Assembly: GCF_034190915.1 (NCBI RefSeq)
Contig: NW_026947700.1
Coordinates: 186,001 to 250,000 of the forward strand
Source of the DNA: Cavia porcellus
Taxonomy: Eukaryota; Chordata; Mammalia; Rodentia; Caviidae
Reading direction: 5' to 3'
Length of the DNA stretch: 64,000 bases
The notes below the pieces were generated by a model that was given only the letters and a program-made list of their open reading frames with translations, was not told the DNA's origin and searched no databases. The translations under genes and the position numbers were made by a program. The first letter of the stretch is position 1. Each line of letters opens with the position of its first letter. Shown here in pieces: positions 1 to 12,124 of this stretch.

Positions 1-1579
1 ACACCCATACAATGCGCACCACCCCGTGATGTTTTTCTCACTCCTACTAGTGAATGTAATGTAACACACAACCCTACAATGCGCACCACCCCGTGATGTT
101 TTTCTCACTCCTACCAGTGAATGTAATGTACCACACACCCATACAATGCGCACCACCCCGTGATGTTTTTCTCACTCCTACTAGTGAATGTAATGTAACA
201 CACACCCATACAATGCGCACCACCCCGTGATGTTTTTCTCACTCCTACTAGTGAATGTAATGTAACACACACCCATACAATGCGCACCACCCCGTGATGT
301 TTTTCTCACTCCTGCTAGTGAATGTAATGTAACACACACCAATACAATGCGCACCACCCAGTGATGTTTTTCTCACTCCTGCTAGTGAATGTAATGTAAC
401 ACACACCCATACAATGCGCACCACCCCGTGATGTTTTTCTCACTCCTGCTAGTGAATGTAATGTAACAAACACCCATAGAATGCGCACCACCCCGTGATG
501 TTTTTCTCACTCCTGCTAGTGAATGTAATGTAACACACACCCATACAATGCGCACCACCCCGTGTTGTTTTTCTCACTCCTAGTAGTGAATGTAATTTAA
601 CACACACCCATACAATGCGCACCACCTCGTGATGTTTTTCTCACTCCTACTAGTGAAAGTAATGTAACACACACCCATACAATGCCCACCACCCCGTGAT
701 GTTTTTCTCACTCCTACTAGTGAATGTAATGTAACACACACCCATACAATGCGCCCCACCCCGTGATGTTTTTCTCACTGCTACTAGTGAATGTAATGTA
801 ACACACACCCATACCATGCGCACCACCCCGTGATGTTTTTCTCACTCCTACTAGTGAATCTAATGTAACACACACCCATACAATGCGCCCCAGCCCGTGA
901 TGTTTTTCTCACTCCTACTAGTGAATGTAATGTAACACACACCCATACAATGCGCACCACCCCGTGATGTTTTTCTCACTCCTACTAGTGAATGTAATGT
1001 AACACACACCCATACCATGCGCACCACCCCGTGATGTTTTTCTCACTCCTACTAGTGAATCTAATGTAACACACACCCATACAATGCGCACCACCCCGTG
1101 ATGTTTTTCTCACTGCTACTAGTGAATGTAATGTAACACACACCCATACAATGCGCACCACCCTGTGATGTTTTTCTCACTCCTACTAGTGAATGTAATG
1201 TAACACAAAACCCTACAATGCGCACCACCCCGTGATGTTTTTCTCACTCCTACTAGTTAATGTAATGTAACACACACCCATACAATGCGCACCACCCCGT
1301 GATGTTTTTCTCACTCCTACTAGTGAATGTAATGTAACACAAAACCCTACAATGCGCACCACCCCGTGATGTTTTTCTCACTCCTACCAGTGAATGTAAT
1401 GTACCACACACCCATACAATGCGCACCACCCCGTGATGTTTTTCTCACTCCTACTAGTGAATGTAATGTAACACACACCCATACAATGCGCACCACCCCG
1501 TGATGTTTTTCTCACTCCTACCAGTGAATGTAATGTACCACACACCCATACAATGCGCACCACCCCGTGATGTTTTTCT

Positions 1580-1900
1580 CACTCCTACTAGTGAATGTAA
1601 TGTAACACACACCCATACAATGCGCACCACCCCGTGATGTTTTTCTCACTCCTACTAGTGAATCTAATGTAACACACACCCATACAATGCGCACCACCCC
1701 GTGATGTTTTTCTCACTCCTACTAGTGAATGTAATGTAGCACACACCCATACAATGCGCACCACCCCTGATCTTTTTCTCACTCCTATTAGTGAATGTAA
1801 TATAACACACACCCATACAATGCGCACCACCCCGTGATGTTTTTCTCACTCCTGCTAGTGAATGTAATGTAACACACACCCATACAATGTGCACCACCCC
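1580..1900 (+). repeat. Truncated copy of the landmark block
   Basis: This segment repeats the order found at 3,254-3,574, offset 1,674 bp (25 monomers minus one base): an AATCTAATG monomer, a GTAGCACAC monomer, the 66-bp monomer with CCCCTGATCTTTTT (1,764) and an ATTAGTG/AATATAAC monomer. The monomers that follow in the full copies (GCTACTG, GCTTGTG, TTTTCCTCAC) are missing, so this copy stops early. To its left, at 1,341-1,560, is another short duplicated run (AAAACCCTAC, then TACCAGTG/GTACCACAC monomers) that reappears at 2,345-2,560. Confidence 0.8.
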
Positions 1901-3249
1901 GTGATGTTTTTCTCACTCCTACTAGTGAATGTAATGTAACACACACCCATACAATGCGCACCACCCCGTGATGTTTTTCTCACTCCTACTAGTGAATGTA
2001 ATGTAACACACACCCATACAATGCGCACCACCCCGTGATGTTTTTCTCACTCCTACTAGTGAATGTAATGTAACACACACCGATACAATGCGCACCACCC
2101 CGTGATGTTTTTCTCACTCCTACTAGTGAGTGTAATGTAACACACACCCATACAATGTGCACCACCCCGTGATGTTTTTCTCACTCCTACTAGTGAATGT
2201 AATGTAACACACACCTATAAAATGCGCACCACCCCGTGATGTTTTTCTCACTCCTACTAGTGAATGTAATGTAACACACACCCATACAATGCGCACCACC
2301 CCGTGATGTTTTTCTCACTCCTACTAGTGAATGTAATGTAACACAAAACCCTACAATGCGCACCACCCCGTGATGTTTTTCTCACTCCTACCAGTGAATG
2401 TAATGTACCACACACCCATACAATGCGCACCACCCCGTGATGTTTTTCTCACTCCTACTAGTGAATGTAATGTAACACACACCCATACAATGCGCACCAC
2501 CCCGTGATGTTTTTCTCACTCCTACCAGTGAATGTAATGTACCACACACCCATACAATGCGCACCACCCCGTGACGTTTTTCTCACTCCTAGTAGTGAAT
2601 GTAATGTAACACACACCCATACAATGCGCACCACCCCGTGATGTTTTTCTCACTCCTACTAGTGAATGTAATGTAACACACACCCATACAATGCGCACCA
2701 CCCCGTGATGTTTTTCTCACTCCTACTAGTGAATGTAATGTAACACACGCCCATACAATGCGCACCACCCTGTGATGTTTTTCTCACTCCTACTTGTGAA
2801 TGTAATGTAACACACACCCATACAATGCGCACCACCCCGTGATGTTTTTCTCACTCCTAGTAGTGAATATAATGTAACACACACCCATACAATGCGCACC
2901 ACCCCGTGATGTTTTTCTCACTCCTACTAGTGAATGTAATGTAACACACACCCATACAATGCGCACCACCCCGTGATGTTTTTCTCACTGCTACTAGTGA
3001 ATGTAATGTAACACACACCCATACAATGCGCACCACCCCGTGATGTTTTTCTCACTCCTACTAGTGAATGTAATGTAACACACAACCATACAATGTGCAC
3101 CACCCTGTGATGTTTTTCTCACTCCTACTAGTGAATGTAATGTAACACACACCCATACAATGCGCACAACCCCGTGATGTTTTTCTCACTCCTACTAGTG
3201 AATGCAATTTAACACACACCCATACAATGCGCCCCACCCCGTGATGTAT

Positions 3250-3840
3250 TTCTCACTTCTACTAGTGAATGTAATGTAACACACACCCATACAATGCGCA
3301 CCACCCCGTGATGTTTTTGTCACTCCTACTAGTGAATCTAATGTAACACACACCCATACAATGCGCACCACCCCGTGATGTTTTTCTCACTCCTACTAGT
3401 GAATGTAATGTAGCACACACCCATACAATGCGCACCACCCCTGATCTTTTTCTCACTCCTATTAGTGAATGTAATATAACACACACCCATACAATGCGCA
3501 CCACCCCGTGATGTTTTTCTCACTCCTGCTAGTGAATGTAATGTAACACACACCCATACAATGCGCACCACCCCGTGATGTTTTTCTCACTCCTGCTACT
3601 GAATGTAATGTAAAACACACCCATACAATGCGCACCACCCCGTGATGTTTTTCTCACTCCTGCTTGTGAATGTAATGTAACACACACCCATACAATGCGC
3701 ACCACCCCGTGATGTTTTCCTCACTCCTGCTAGTGAATGTAATGTAACACACACCCATACAATGCGCACCACCCCGTGATGTTTTTCTCACTGCTACTAG
3801 TGAATGTAATGTAACATACACCCATACAATGTGCACCACC
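3250..3840 (+). repeat. Landmark ~9-monomer block, first full copy
   Basis: A specific succession of rare variants makes this block recognisable: CACTTCTACTAG, AATCTAATG, GTAGCACAC, a 66-bp monomer with CCCCTGATCTTTTT (3,438), ATTAGTG with AATATAAC, CCTGCTAGTG, CCTGCTACTG, CCTGCTTGTG, TTTTCCTCAC and finally CTGCTACTAG. The same succession, with few changes, is found at about 9,476-10,066, 14,160-14,750, 20,930-21,520, 23,876-24,466 and 26,219-26,809, and in truncated form near 1,580. The downstream part alone (GCTACTG to GCTACTAG) also occurs near 7,800-8,057 and 12,485-12,741. The block has been copied repeatedly as a unit. The lost base shifts the minus-strand frame and produces a spurious 80-codon open frame in each copy. 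Confidence 0.9.
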
Positions 3841-5320
3841 CCGTGATGTTTTTCTCACTCCTACTAGTGAATGTAATGTAACACACACCGATACAATGCG
3901 CACCACCCCGTGATGTTTTTCTCACTCCTACTAGTGAATTTAATGTAACACACACCCATACAATGCGCACCACCCAGTGATGTTTTTCTCAATCCTACTA
4001 GTGAATGTAATGTAACACACACCCATACAATGCGCACCACCCCGTGATGTTTTTCTCACTTCTACTAGTGAATGTAATGTAACACACACCCATACAATGC
4101 GCACCATCCCGTGATGTTTTTCTCACTCCTACTAGTGAATGTAATGTAACACACAACCATACAATGCGCACCACCCCGTGATGTTTTTCTCACTCCTACT
4201 AGTGAATGTAATGTACCAAACACCCATACAATGCGCACCACCCCGTGATGTTTTTCTCACTCCTACTAGTGAATGTAATGTAACACACACCCATACAATG
4301 CGCACCACCCCGTGATGTTTTTCTCACTCCTACTAGTGAATCTAATGTAACACACACCCATACAATGCGCACCACCCCGTGATGTTTTTCTCACTCCTAC
4401 TAGTGAATATAATGTAACACACACCCATACAATGCGCACCACCTAGTGATGTTTTTCTCACTCCTACTAGTGAATGTAATGTAACATAGACCCATACATT
4501 GCGCACCACCCCGTGATGTTTTTTCCACTCCTGCTAGTGAATGTAATGTAACACACACCCATACAATGCGCACCACCCCGTGATGTTTTTCTCACTCCTG
4601 CTAGTGAATGTAATGTAACACACACCCATAGAATGCGCACCACCCCGTGATGTTTTTCTCACTCCTGCTAGTGAATGTAATGTAACACACACCCATACAA
4701 TGCGCACCACCCCGTGATGTTTTTCTCACTCCTAGTAGTGAATGTAATTTAACACACACCCATACAATGCGCACCACCCAGTGATGTTTTTCTCACTCCT
4801 ACTAGTGAATGTAGTGTAACACACACCCATACAATGCGCACCACCCCGTGATGTTTTTCTCGCTGCTACTAGTGAATGTAATGTAACACACACCCATACA
4901 ATGCGCACCACCCCGTGATGTTTTTCTCGCTCCTACTAGTGAATGTAATGTAACACACACCCATACAATGCGCACCACCCAGTGATGTTTTTCTCACTCC
5001 TACTAGTGAATGTAATGTAACACACACCCATACAATGCGCACCACCCCGTGATGTTTTTCTCACTGCTGCTAGTGAATGTACTGTAACACACACAGATAC
5101 AATGCGCACCACCCCGTGATGTTTTTCTCACTCCTGCTAGTGAATGTAATGTAACACACACCCATACAATGCGCACCACCCCGTGATGTTTTTCTCACTG
5201 CTACTAGTGAATGTAATGTAACACACACCCATACAATGCGCACCACCCCATGATGTTTTTCTCACTCCTACTAGTGAATCTAATGTAACACACAACCATA
5301 CAATGCGCACCACCCCGTGA

Positions 5321-5340
5321 TGTTTTTCTCCTACTAGTGA
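5321..5340 (+). repeat. 63-bp monomer (4-bp deletion)
   Basis: The consensus TTTTTCTCACTCCTACTAG is shortened to TTTTTCTCCTACTAG. Four bases are lost between the two CTC copies in CTCACTCC, as expected from replication slippage. The identical deletion sits at the equivalent places 11,547-11,566 and 16,231-16,250, so it arose once and was copied with the larger unit. It shifts the minus-strand frame and gives the two overlapping 79-codon open frames there. Confidence 0.9.
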
Positions 5341-7440
5341 ATGTAATGTAACACACACCCATACAATGCGCACCACCCCGTGATGTTTTTCTCACTCCTA
5401 CTAGTGAATGTAATGTAACACACACCCATACAATGCGCACCACCCCGTGATGTTTTTCTCACTCCTACTAGTGAATATAATGTAACACACACCCATACAA
5501 TGCGCACCACCCCGTGATGTTTTTCTCACTCCTACTAGTGAATCTAATGTAACACACACCCATACAATGCGCACCACCCCGTGATGTTTTTCTCACTCGT
5601 ACTAGTGAATGTAATGTAACACACACCCATACAATGCGCACCACCCAGTGATGTTTTTCTCACTCCTACTAGTGAACGTAATGTAACACACACCCATACA
5701 ATGCGCACCACCCCGTGATGTTTTTCTCACTCCTGCTAGTGAACGTAATGTAACACACACCCATACAAGGTGCACCACCCCGTGATGTTTTTCTCACTCC
5801 TGCTAGTGAACGTAATGTAACACACACCCATACAATGCGCACCACCCCGTGATGTTTTTCTCAGTGCTACTAGTGAATGTAATGTAACACACACCCATAC
5901 AATGCGCACCACCCCGTGATGTTTTTCTCACTCCTACTATTGAATGTAATGTAACAAACACCCATACAATGTACACCACCCCGAGATGTTTTTCTCACTC
6001 CTGCTTGTGAATGTAATGTAACACACACCCATACAATGCGCACCACCCAGTGATGTTTTTCTCAATCCTGCTAGTGAATGTAATGTAACACGCACCCATA
6101 CAATGCGCACCACCCCGTGATGTTTTTCTCACTGCTACTAGTGAATGTAATGTAACACACACCCGTACAATGCGCACCACCCCGTGATGTTTTTCTCACT
6201 GCTACTAGTGAATGTAATGTAACACACACCCGTAAAATTTGCACCACCCCGTGATGTTTTTCTCGCTCCTACTAGTGAATGTAATGTAACACACACCCAT
6301 ACAATGCGCACCACCCCGTGATGTTTTTCTCGCTGCTACTAGTGAATGTAATGTAACACACACCCATACAATGCGCACCACCCCGTGATGTTTTTCTCAC
6401 TGCTACTAGTGAATGTAATGTAACACACACCCATACAATGCGCACCACCCCGTGATGTTTTTCTCACTCCTACTAGTGAATGTAATGTAACACACACCCA
6501 TACAATGCGCACCACCCCGTGATGTTTTTCTCAATCCTAGAAGTGAATGTAATGTAACACACACCCATACAATGCGCACCACCCAGTGATGTTTTTCTCA
6601 CTCCTGCTACTGAATGTAATGGAACACACACCCATACAATGCGCACCACCCAGTGATGTTTTTCTCACTCCTGCTACTGAATGTAATGTAACACACACCC
6701 ATACAATGCGCACCACCCCGTGATGTTTTTCTCACTCCTGCTAGTGAATGTAATGTAACACACACCCATACAATGCGCACCACCCCGTGATGTTTTTCTC
6801 ACTGCTACTAGTGAATGTAATGTAACACTCACCCATACAATGCGCACCACCCCGTGATGTTTTTCTCACTCCTACTAGTGAATGTAATGTAACACACACC
6901 GATACAATGCGCACCACCCCGTGATGTTTTTCTCACTCCTACTAGTGAGTGTAATGTAACACACACCCATACAATGTGCACCACCCCGTGATGTTTTTCT
7001 CACTCCTACTAGTGAATGTAATGTAACACACACCCATAAAATGCGCACCACCCCGTGATGTTTTTCTCACTCCTACTAGTGAATGTAATGTAACACACAC
7101 CCATACAATGCGCACCACCCCGTGATGTTTTTCTCACTCCTACTAGTGAATGTAATGTAACACAAAACCCTACAATGCGCACCACCCCGTGATGTTTTTC
7201 TCACTCCTACCAGTGAATGTAATGTACCACACACCCATACAATGCGCACCACCCCGTGATGTTTTTCTCACTCCTACTAGTGAATGTAATGTAACACACA
7301 CCCATACAATGCGCACCACCCCGTGATGTTTTTCTCACTCCTACTAGTGAATGAAATGTAACATACACCCATACAATGCGCACCACCCCGTGATGTTTTG
7401 CTCACTCCTGCTAGTGAATGTAATGTAACACACACCCATA

Positions 7441-10400
7441 CAATGCGCACCACCCCGTGATGTTTTTCTCACTCCTGCTAGTGAATGTAATGTAACACAC
7501 ACCCATACAATGCGCACCACCCCGTGTTGTTTTTCTCACTCCTAGTAGTGAATGTAATTTAACACACACCCATACAATGCGCACCACCCCGTGATGTTTT
7601 TCTCACTCCTACTAGTGAATGTAATGTAACACACACCCATACAATGCCCACCACCCCGTGATGTTTTTCTCACTCCTACTAGTGAATGTAATGTAACACA
7701 CACCCATACAATGCGCACCATCCCATGATGTTTTTCTCACTGCTACTAGGGAATGTAATGGAACACACACCCATACAATGCGCACCACCCCGTGATGTTT
7801 TTCTCACTCCTGCTACTGAATGTAATGTAACACACACCCATACAATGCGCACCACCCCGTGATGTTTTTCTCACTCCTGCTTGTGAATGTAATGTAACAC
7901 ACACCCATACAATGCGCACCACCCCGTGATGTTTTCCTCACTCCTGCTAGTGAATGTAATGTAACACACACCCATACAATGCGCACCACCCCGTGATGTT
8001 TTTCTCACTGCTACTAGTGAATGTAATGTAACACACACCCATACAATGTGCACCACCCCGTGATGTTTTTCTCACTCCTACTAGTGAATGTAATGTAACA
8101 CACACCGATACAATGCGCACCACCCCGTGATGTTTTTCTCACTCCTACTAGTGAATGTAATGTAACACACACCCATACAATGCGCACCACCCCGTGATGT
8201 TTTTCTCACTCCTACTAGTGAATGTAATGTAACACACACCGATACAATGCGCACCACCCCGTGATGTTTTTCTCACTCCTACTAGTGAATGTAATGTAAC
8301 ACACACCGATACAATGCGCACCACCCCGTGATGTTTTTCTCACTCCTACTAGTGAGTGTAATGTAACACACACCCATACAATGTGCACCACCCCGTGATG
8401 TTTTTCTCACTCCTACTAGTGAATGTAATGTAACACACACCTATAAAATGCGCACCACCCCGTGATGTTTTTCTCACTCCTACTAGTGAATGTAATGTAA
8501 CACACACCCATACAATGCGCACCACCCCGTGATGTTTTTCTCACTCCTACTAGTGAATGTAATGTAACACAAAACCCTACAATGCGCACCACCCCGTGAT
8601 GTTTTTCTCACTCCTACCAGTGAATGTAATGTACCACACACCCATACAATGCGCACCACCCCGTGATGTTTTTCTCACTCCTACTAGTGAATGTAATGTA
8701 ACACACACCCATACAATGCGCACCACCCCGTGATGTTTTTCTCACTCCTACCAGTGAATGTAATGTACCACACACCCATACAATGCGCACCACCCCGTGA
8801 CGTTTTTCTCACTCCTACTAGTGAATGTAATGTAACACACACCCATACAATGCGCACCACCCCGTGATGTTTTTCTCACTCCTACTAGTGAATGTAATGT
8901 AACACACACCCATACAATGCGCACCACCCCGTGATGTTTTTCTCACTCCTACTAGTGAATGTAATGTAACACACACCCATACAATGCGCACCACCCCGTG
9001 ATGTTTTTCTCACTCCTACTTGTGAATGTAATGTAACACACACCCATACAATGCGCACCACCCCGTGATGTTTTTCTCACTCCTAGTAGTGAATATAATG
9101 TAACACACACCCATACAATGCGCACCACCCCGTGATGTTTTTCTCACTCCTGCTAGTGAATGTAATGTAACACACACCCATACAATGCGCACCACCCCGT
9201 GATGTTTTTCTCACTGCTACTAGTGAATGTAATGTAACACACACCCATACAATGCGCACCACCCCGTGATGTTTTTCTCACTCCTACTAGTGAATGTAAT
9301 GTAACACACAACCATACAATGTGCACCACCCTGTGATGTTTTTCTCACTCCTACTAGTGAATGTAATGTAACACACACCCATACAATGCGCACAACCCCG
9401 TGATGTTTTTCTCACTCCTACTAGTGAATGTAATTTAACACACACCCATACAATGCGCCCCACCCCGTGATGTATTTCTCACTTCTACTAGTGAATGTAA
9501 TGTAACACACACCCATACAATGCGCACCACCCCGTGATGTTTTTCTCACTCCTACTAGTGAATCTAATGTAACACACACCCATACAATGCGCACCACCCC
9601 GTGATGTTTTTCTCACTCCTACTAGTGAATGTAATGTAGCACACACCCATACAATGCGCACCACCCCTGATCTTTTTCTCACTCCTATTAGTGAATGTAA
9701 CATAACACACACCCATACAATGCGCACCACCCCGTGATGTTTTTCTCACTCCTGCTAGTGAATGTAATGTAACACACACCCATACAATGCGCACCACCCC
9801 GTGATGTTTTTCTCACTCCTGTTACTGAATGTAATGTAACACACACCCATACAATGCGCACCACCCCGTGATGTTTTTCTCACTCCTGCTTGTGAATGTA
9901 ATGTAACACACACCCATACAATGCGCACCACCCCGTGATGTTTTCCTCACTCCTGCTAGTGAATGTAATGTAACACACACCCATACAATGCGCACCACCC
10001 CGTGATGTTTTTCTCACTGCTACTAGTGAATGTAATGTAACATACACCCATACAATGTGCACCACCCCGTGATGTTTTTCTCACTCCTACTAGTGAATGT
10101 AATGTAACACACACCGATACAATGCGCACCACCCCGTGATGTTTTTCTCACTCCTACTAGTGAATTTAATGTAACACACACCCATACAATGCGCACCACC
10201 CAGTGATGTTTTTCTCAATCCTACTAGTGAATGTAATGTAACACACACCCATACAATGCGCACCACCCCGTGATGTTTTTCTCACTTCTACTAGTGAATG
10301 TAATGTAACACACACCCATACAATGCGCACCATCCCGTGATGTTTTTCTCACTCCTACTAGTGAATGTAATGTAACACACAACCATACAATGCGCACCAC

Positions 10401-12124
10401 CCCGTGATGTTTTTCTCACTCCTACTAGTGAATGTAATGTACCAAACACCCATACAATGCGCACCACCCCGTGATGTTTTTCTCACTCCTACTAGTGAAT
10501 GTAATGTAACACACACCCATACAATGCGCACCACCCCGTGATGTTTTTCTCACTCCTACTAGTGAATCTAATGTAACACACACCCATACAATGCGCACCA
10601 CCCCGTGATGTTTTTCTCACTCCTACTAGTGAATATAATGTAACACACACCCATACAATGCGCACCACCTAGTGATGTTTTTCTCACTCCTACTAGTGAA
10701 TGTAATGTAACACAGACCCATACAATGCGCACCACCCCGTGATGTTTTTTCCACTCCTGCTAGTGAATGTAATGTAACACACACCCATACAATGCGCACC
10801 ACCCCGTGATGTTTTTCTCACTCCTGCTAGTGAATGTAATGTAACACACACCCATAGAATGCGCACCACCCCGTGATGTTTTTCTCACTCCTGCTAGTGA
10901 ATGTAATGTAACACACACCCATACAATGCGCACCACCCCGTGATGTTTTTCTCACTCCTAGTAGTGAATGTAATTTAACACACACCCATACAATGCGCAC
11001 CACCCAGTGATGTTTTTCTCACTCCTACTAGTGAATGTAGTGTAACACACACCCATACAATGCGCACCACCCCGTGATGTTTTTCTCGCTGCTACTAGTG
11101 AATGTAATGTAACACACACCCATACAATGCGCACCACCGCGTGATGTTTTTCTCGCTCCTACTAGTGAATGTAATGTAACACACACCCATACAATGCGCA
11201 CCACCCAGTGATGTTTTTCTCACTCCTACTAGTGAATGTAATGTAACACACACCCATACAATGCGCACCACCCCGTGATGTTTTTCTCACTGCTGCTAGT
11301 GAATGTACTGTAACACACACAGATACAATGCGCACCACCCCGTGATGTTTTTCTCACTCCTGCTAGTGAATGTAATGTAACACACACCCATACAATGCGC
11401 ACCACCCCGTGATGTTTTTCTCACTGCTACTAGTGAATGTAATGTAACACACACCCATACAATGCGCACCACCCCGTGATGTTTTTCTCACTCCTACTAG
11501 TGAATCTAATGTAACACACAACCATACAATGCGCACCACCCCGTGATGTTTTTCTCCTACTAGTGAATGTAATGTAACACACACCCATACAATGCGCACC
11601 ACCCTGTGATGTTTTTCTCACTCCTACTAGTGAATGTAATGTAACACACACCCATACAATGCGCACCACCCCGTGATGTTTTTCTCACTCCTACTAGTGA
11701 ATGTAATGTAACACACACCCATACAATGCGCACCACCCCGTGATGTTTTTCTCACTCCTACTAGTGAATCTAATGTAACACACACCCATACAATGCGCAC
11801 CACCCCGTGATGTTTTTCTCACTCGTACTAGTGAATGTAATGTAACACACACCCATACAATGCGCACCACCCAGTGATGTTTTTCTCACTCCTACTAGTG
11901 AACGTAATGTAACACACACCCATACAATGCGCACCACCCCGTGATGTTTTTCTCACTCCTACTAGTGAATGTAATGTAACACACACCCATACAATGCGCC
12001 CACCCAGTGATGTTTTTCTCACTCCTACTAGTGAATGTAATGTAACACACACCCATACAATGCGCACCACCCCGTGATGTTTTTCTCACTCCTACTAGTG
12101 AATGTAATGTAACACACACCCATA
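7441..12124 (+). repeat. 4,684-bp HOR, copy A
   Basis: This unit is followed directly by copy B with no gap. The offset is exactly 4,684 bp (70 monomers minus 6 bases; the losses include the 66-bp monomer, the 63-bp monomer and a GCGCCCACCC monomer near 12,000). The left edge falls near 7,400-7,470: the preceding monomer has TTTTGCTCAC and GCTAGTG, while its counterpart at 12,065 has TTTTTCTCAC and ACTAGTG. Unit contents in order: the AGTAGTG/AATTTAAC run, the GCTTGTG/TTTTCCTCAC run, CGATAC and CCTATAA monomers, AAAACCC/GTACCAC monomers, the landmark block, CTCAATCC and TTTTTTCCAC monomers, and the 4-bp-deletion monomer. Confidence 0.93.

Larger units (their letters stand above)
2040..5730 (+). 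repeat. Third copy of ~3.7 kb of the 4.7-kb HOR
   Basis: Variant order here matches 8,266-11,956 at a constant offset of 6,226 bp, and 12,950-16,640 at 10,910 bp. Anchors checked include CCTATAAAATG (2,214 and 8,440), the CGATACAATG monomer (2,081 and 8,307), ACACAAAACC (2,341 and 8,567), the 66-bp monomer (3,438 and 9,664) and the CTCCTACTAG deletion monomer (near 5,331 and 11,553). The match ends on the left between about 2,015 and 2,080, where CCCAT meets CGAT, and on the right at about 5,731, where GCTAGTGAACG meets ACTAGTGAATG. This copy carries more private differences than the tandem pair does, so it looks older. Confidence 0.85.

Noticed and set aside
1588..1830. Minus-strand open frame of 80 codons (and similar ones of 61-102 codons at many places) resembling a family of small Cys-rich proteins.
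   Set aside because: They are translations of the satellite in rotating frames, begin with GTG, contain no independent codon signal, and exist only where an indel or stop-destroying change breaks the regular pattern. No start or splice context or codon bias supports coding.
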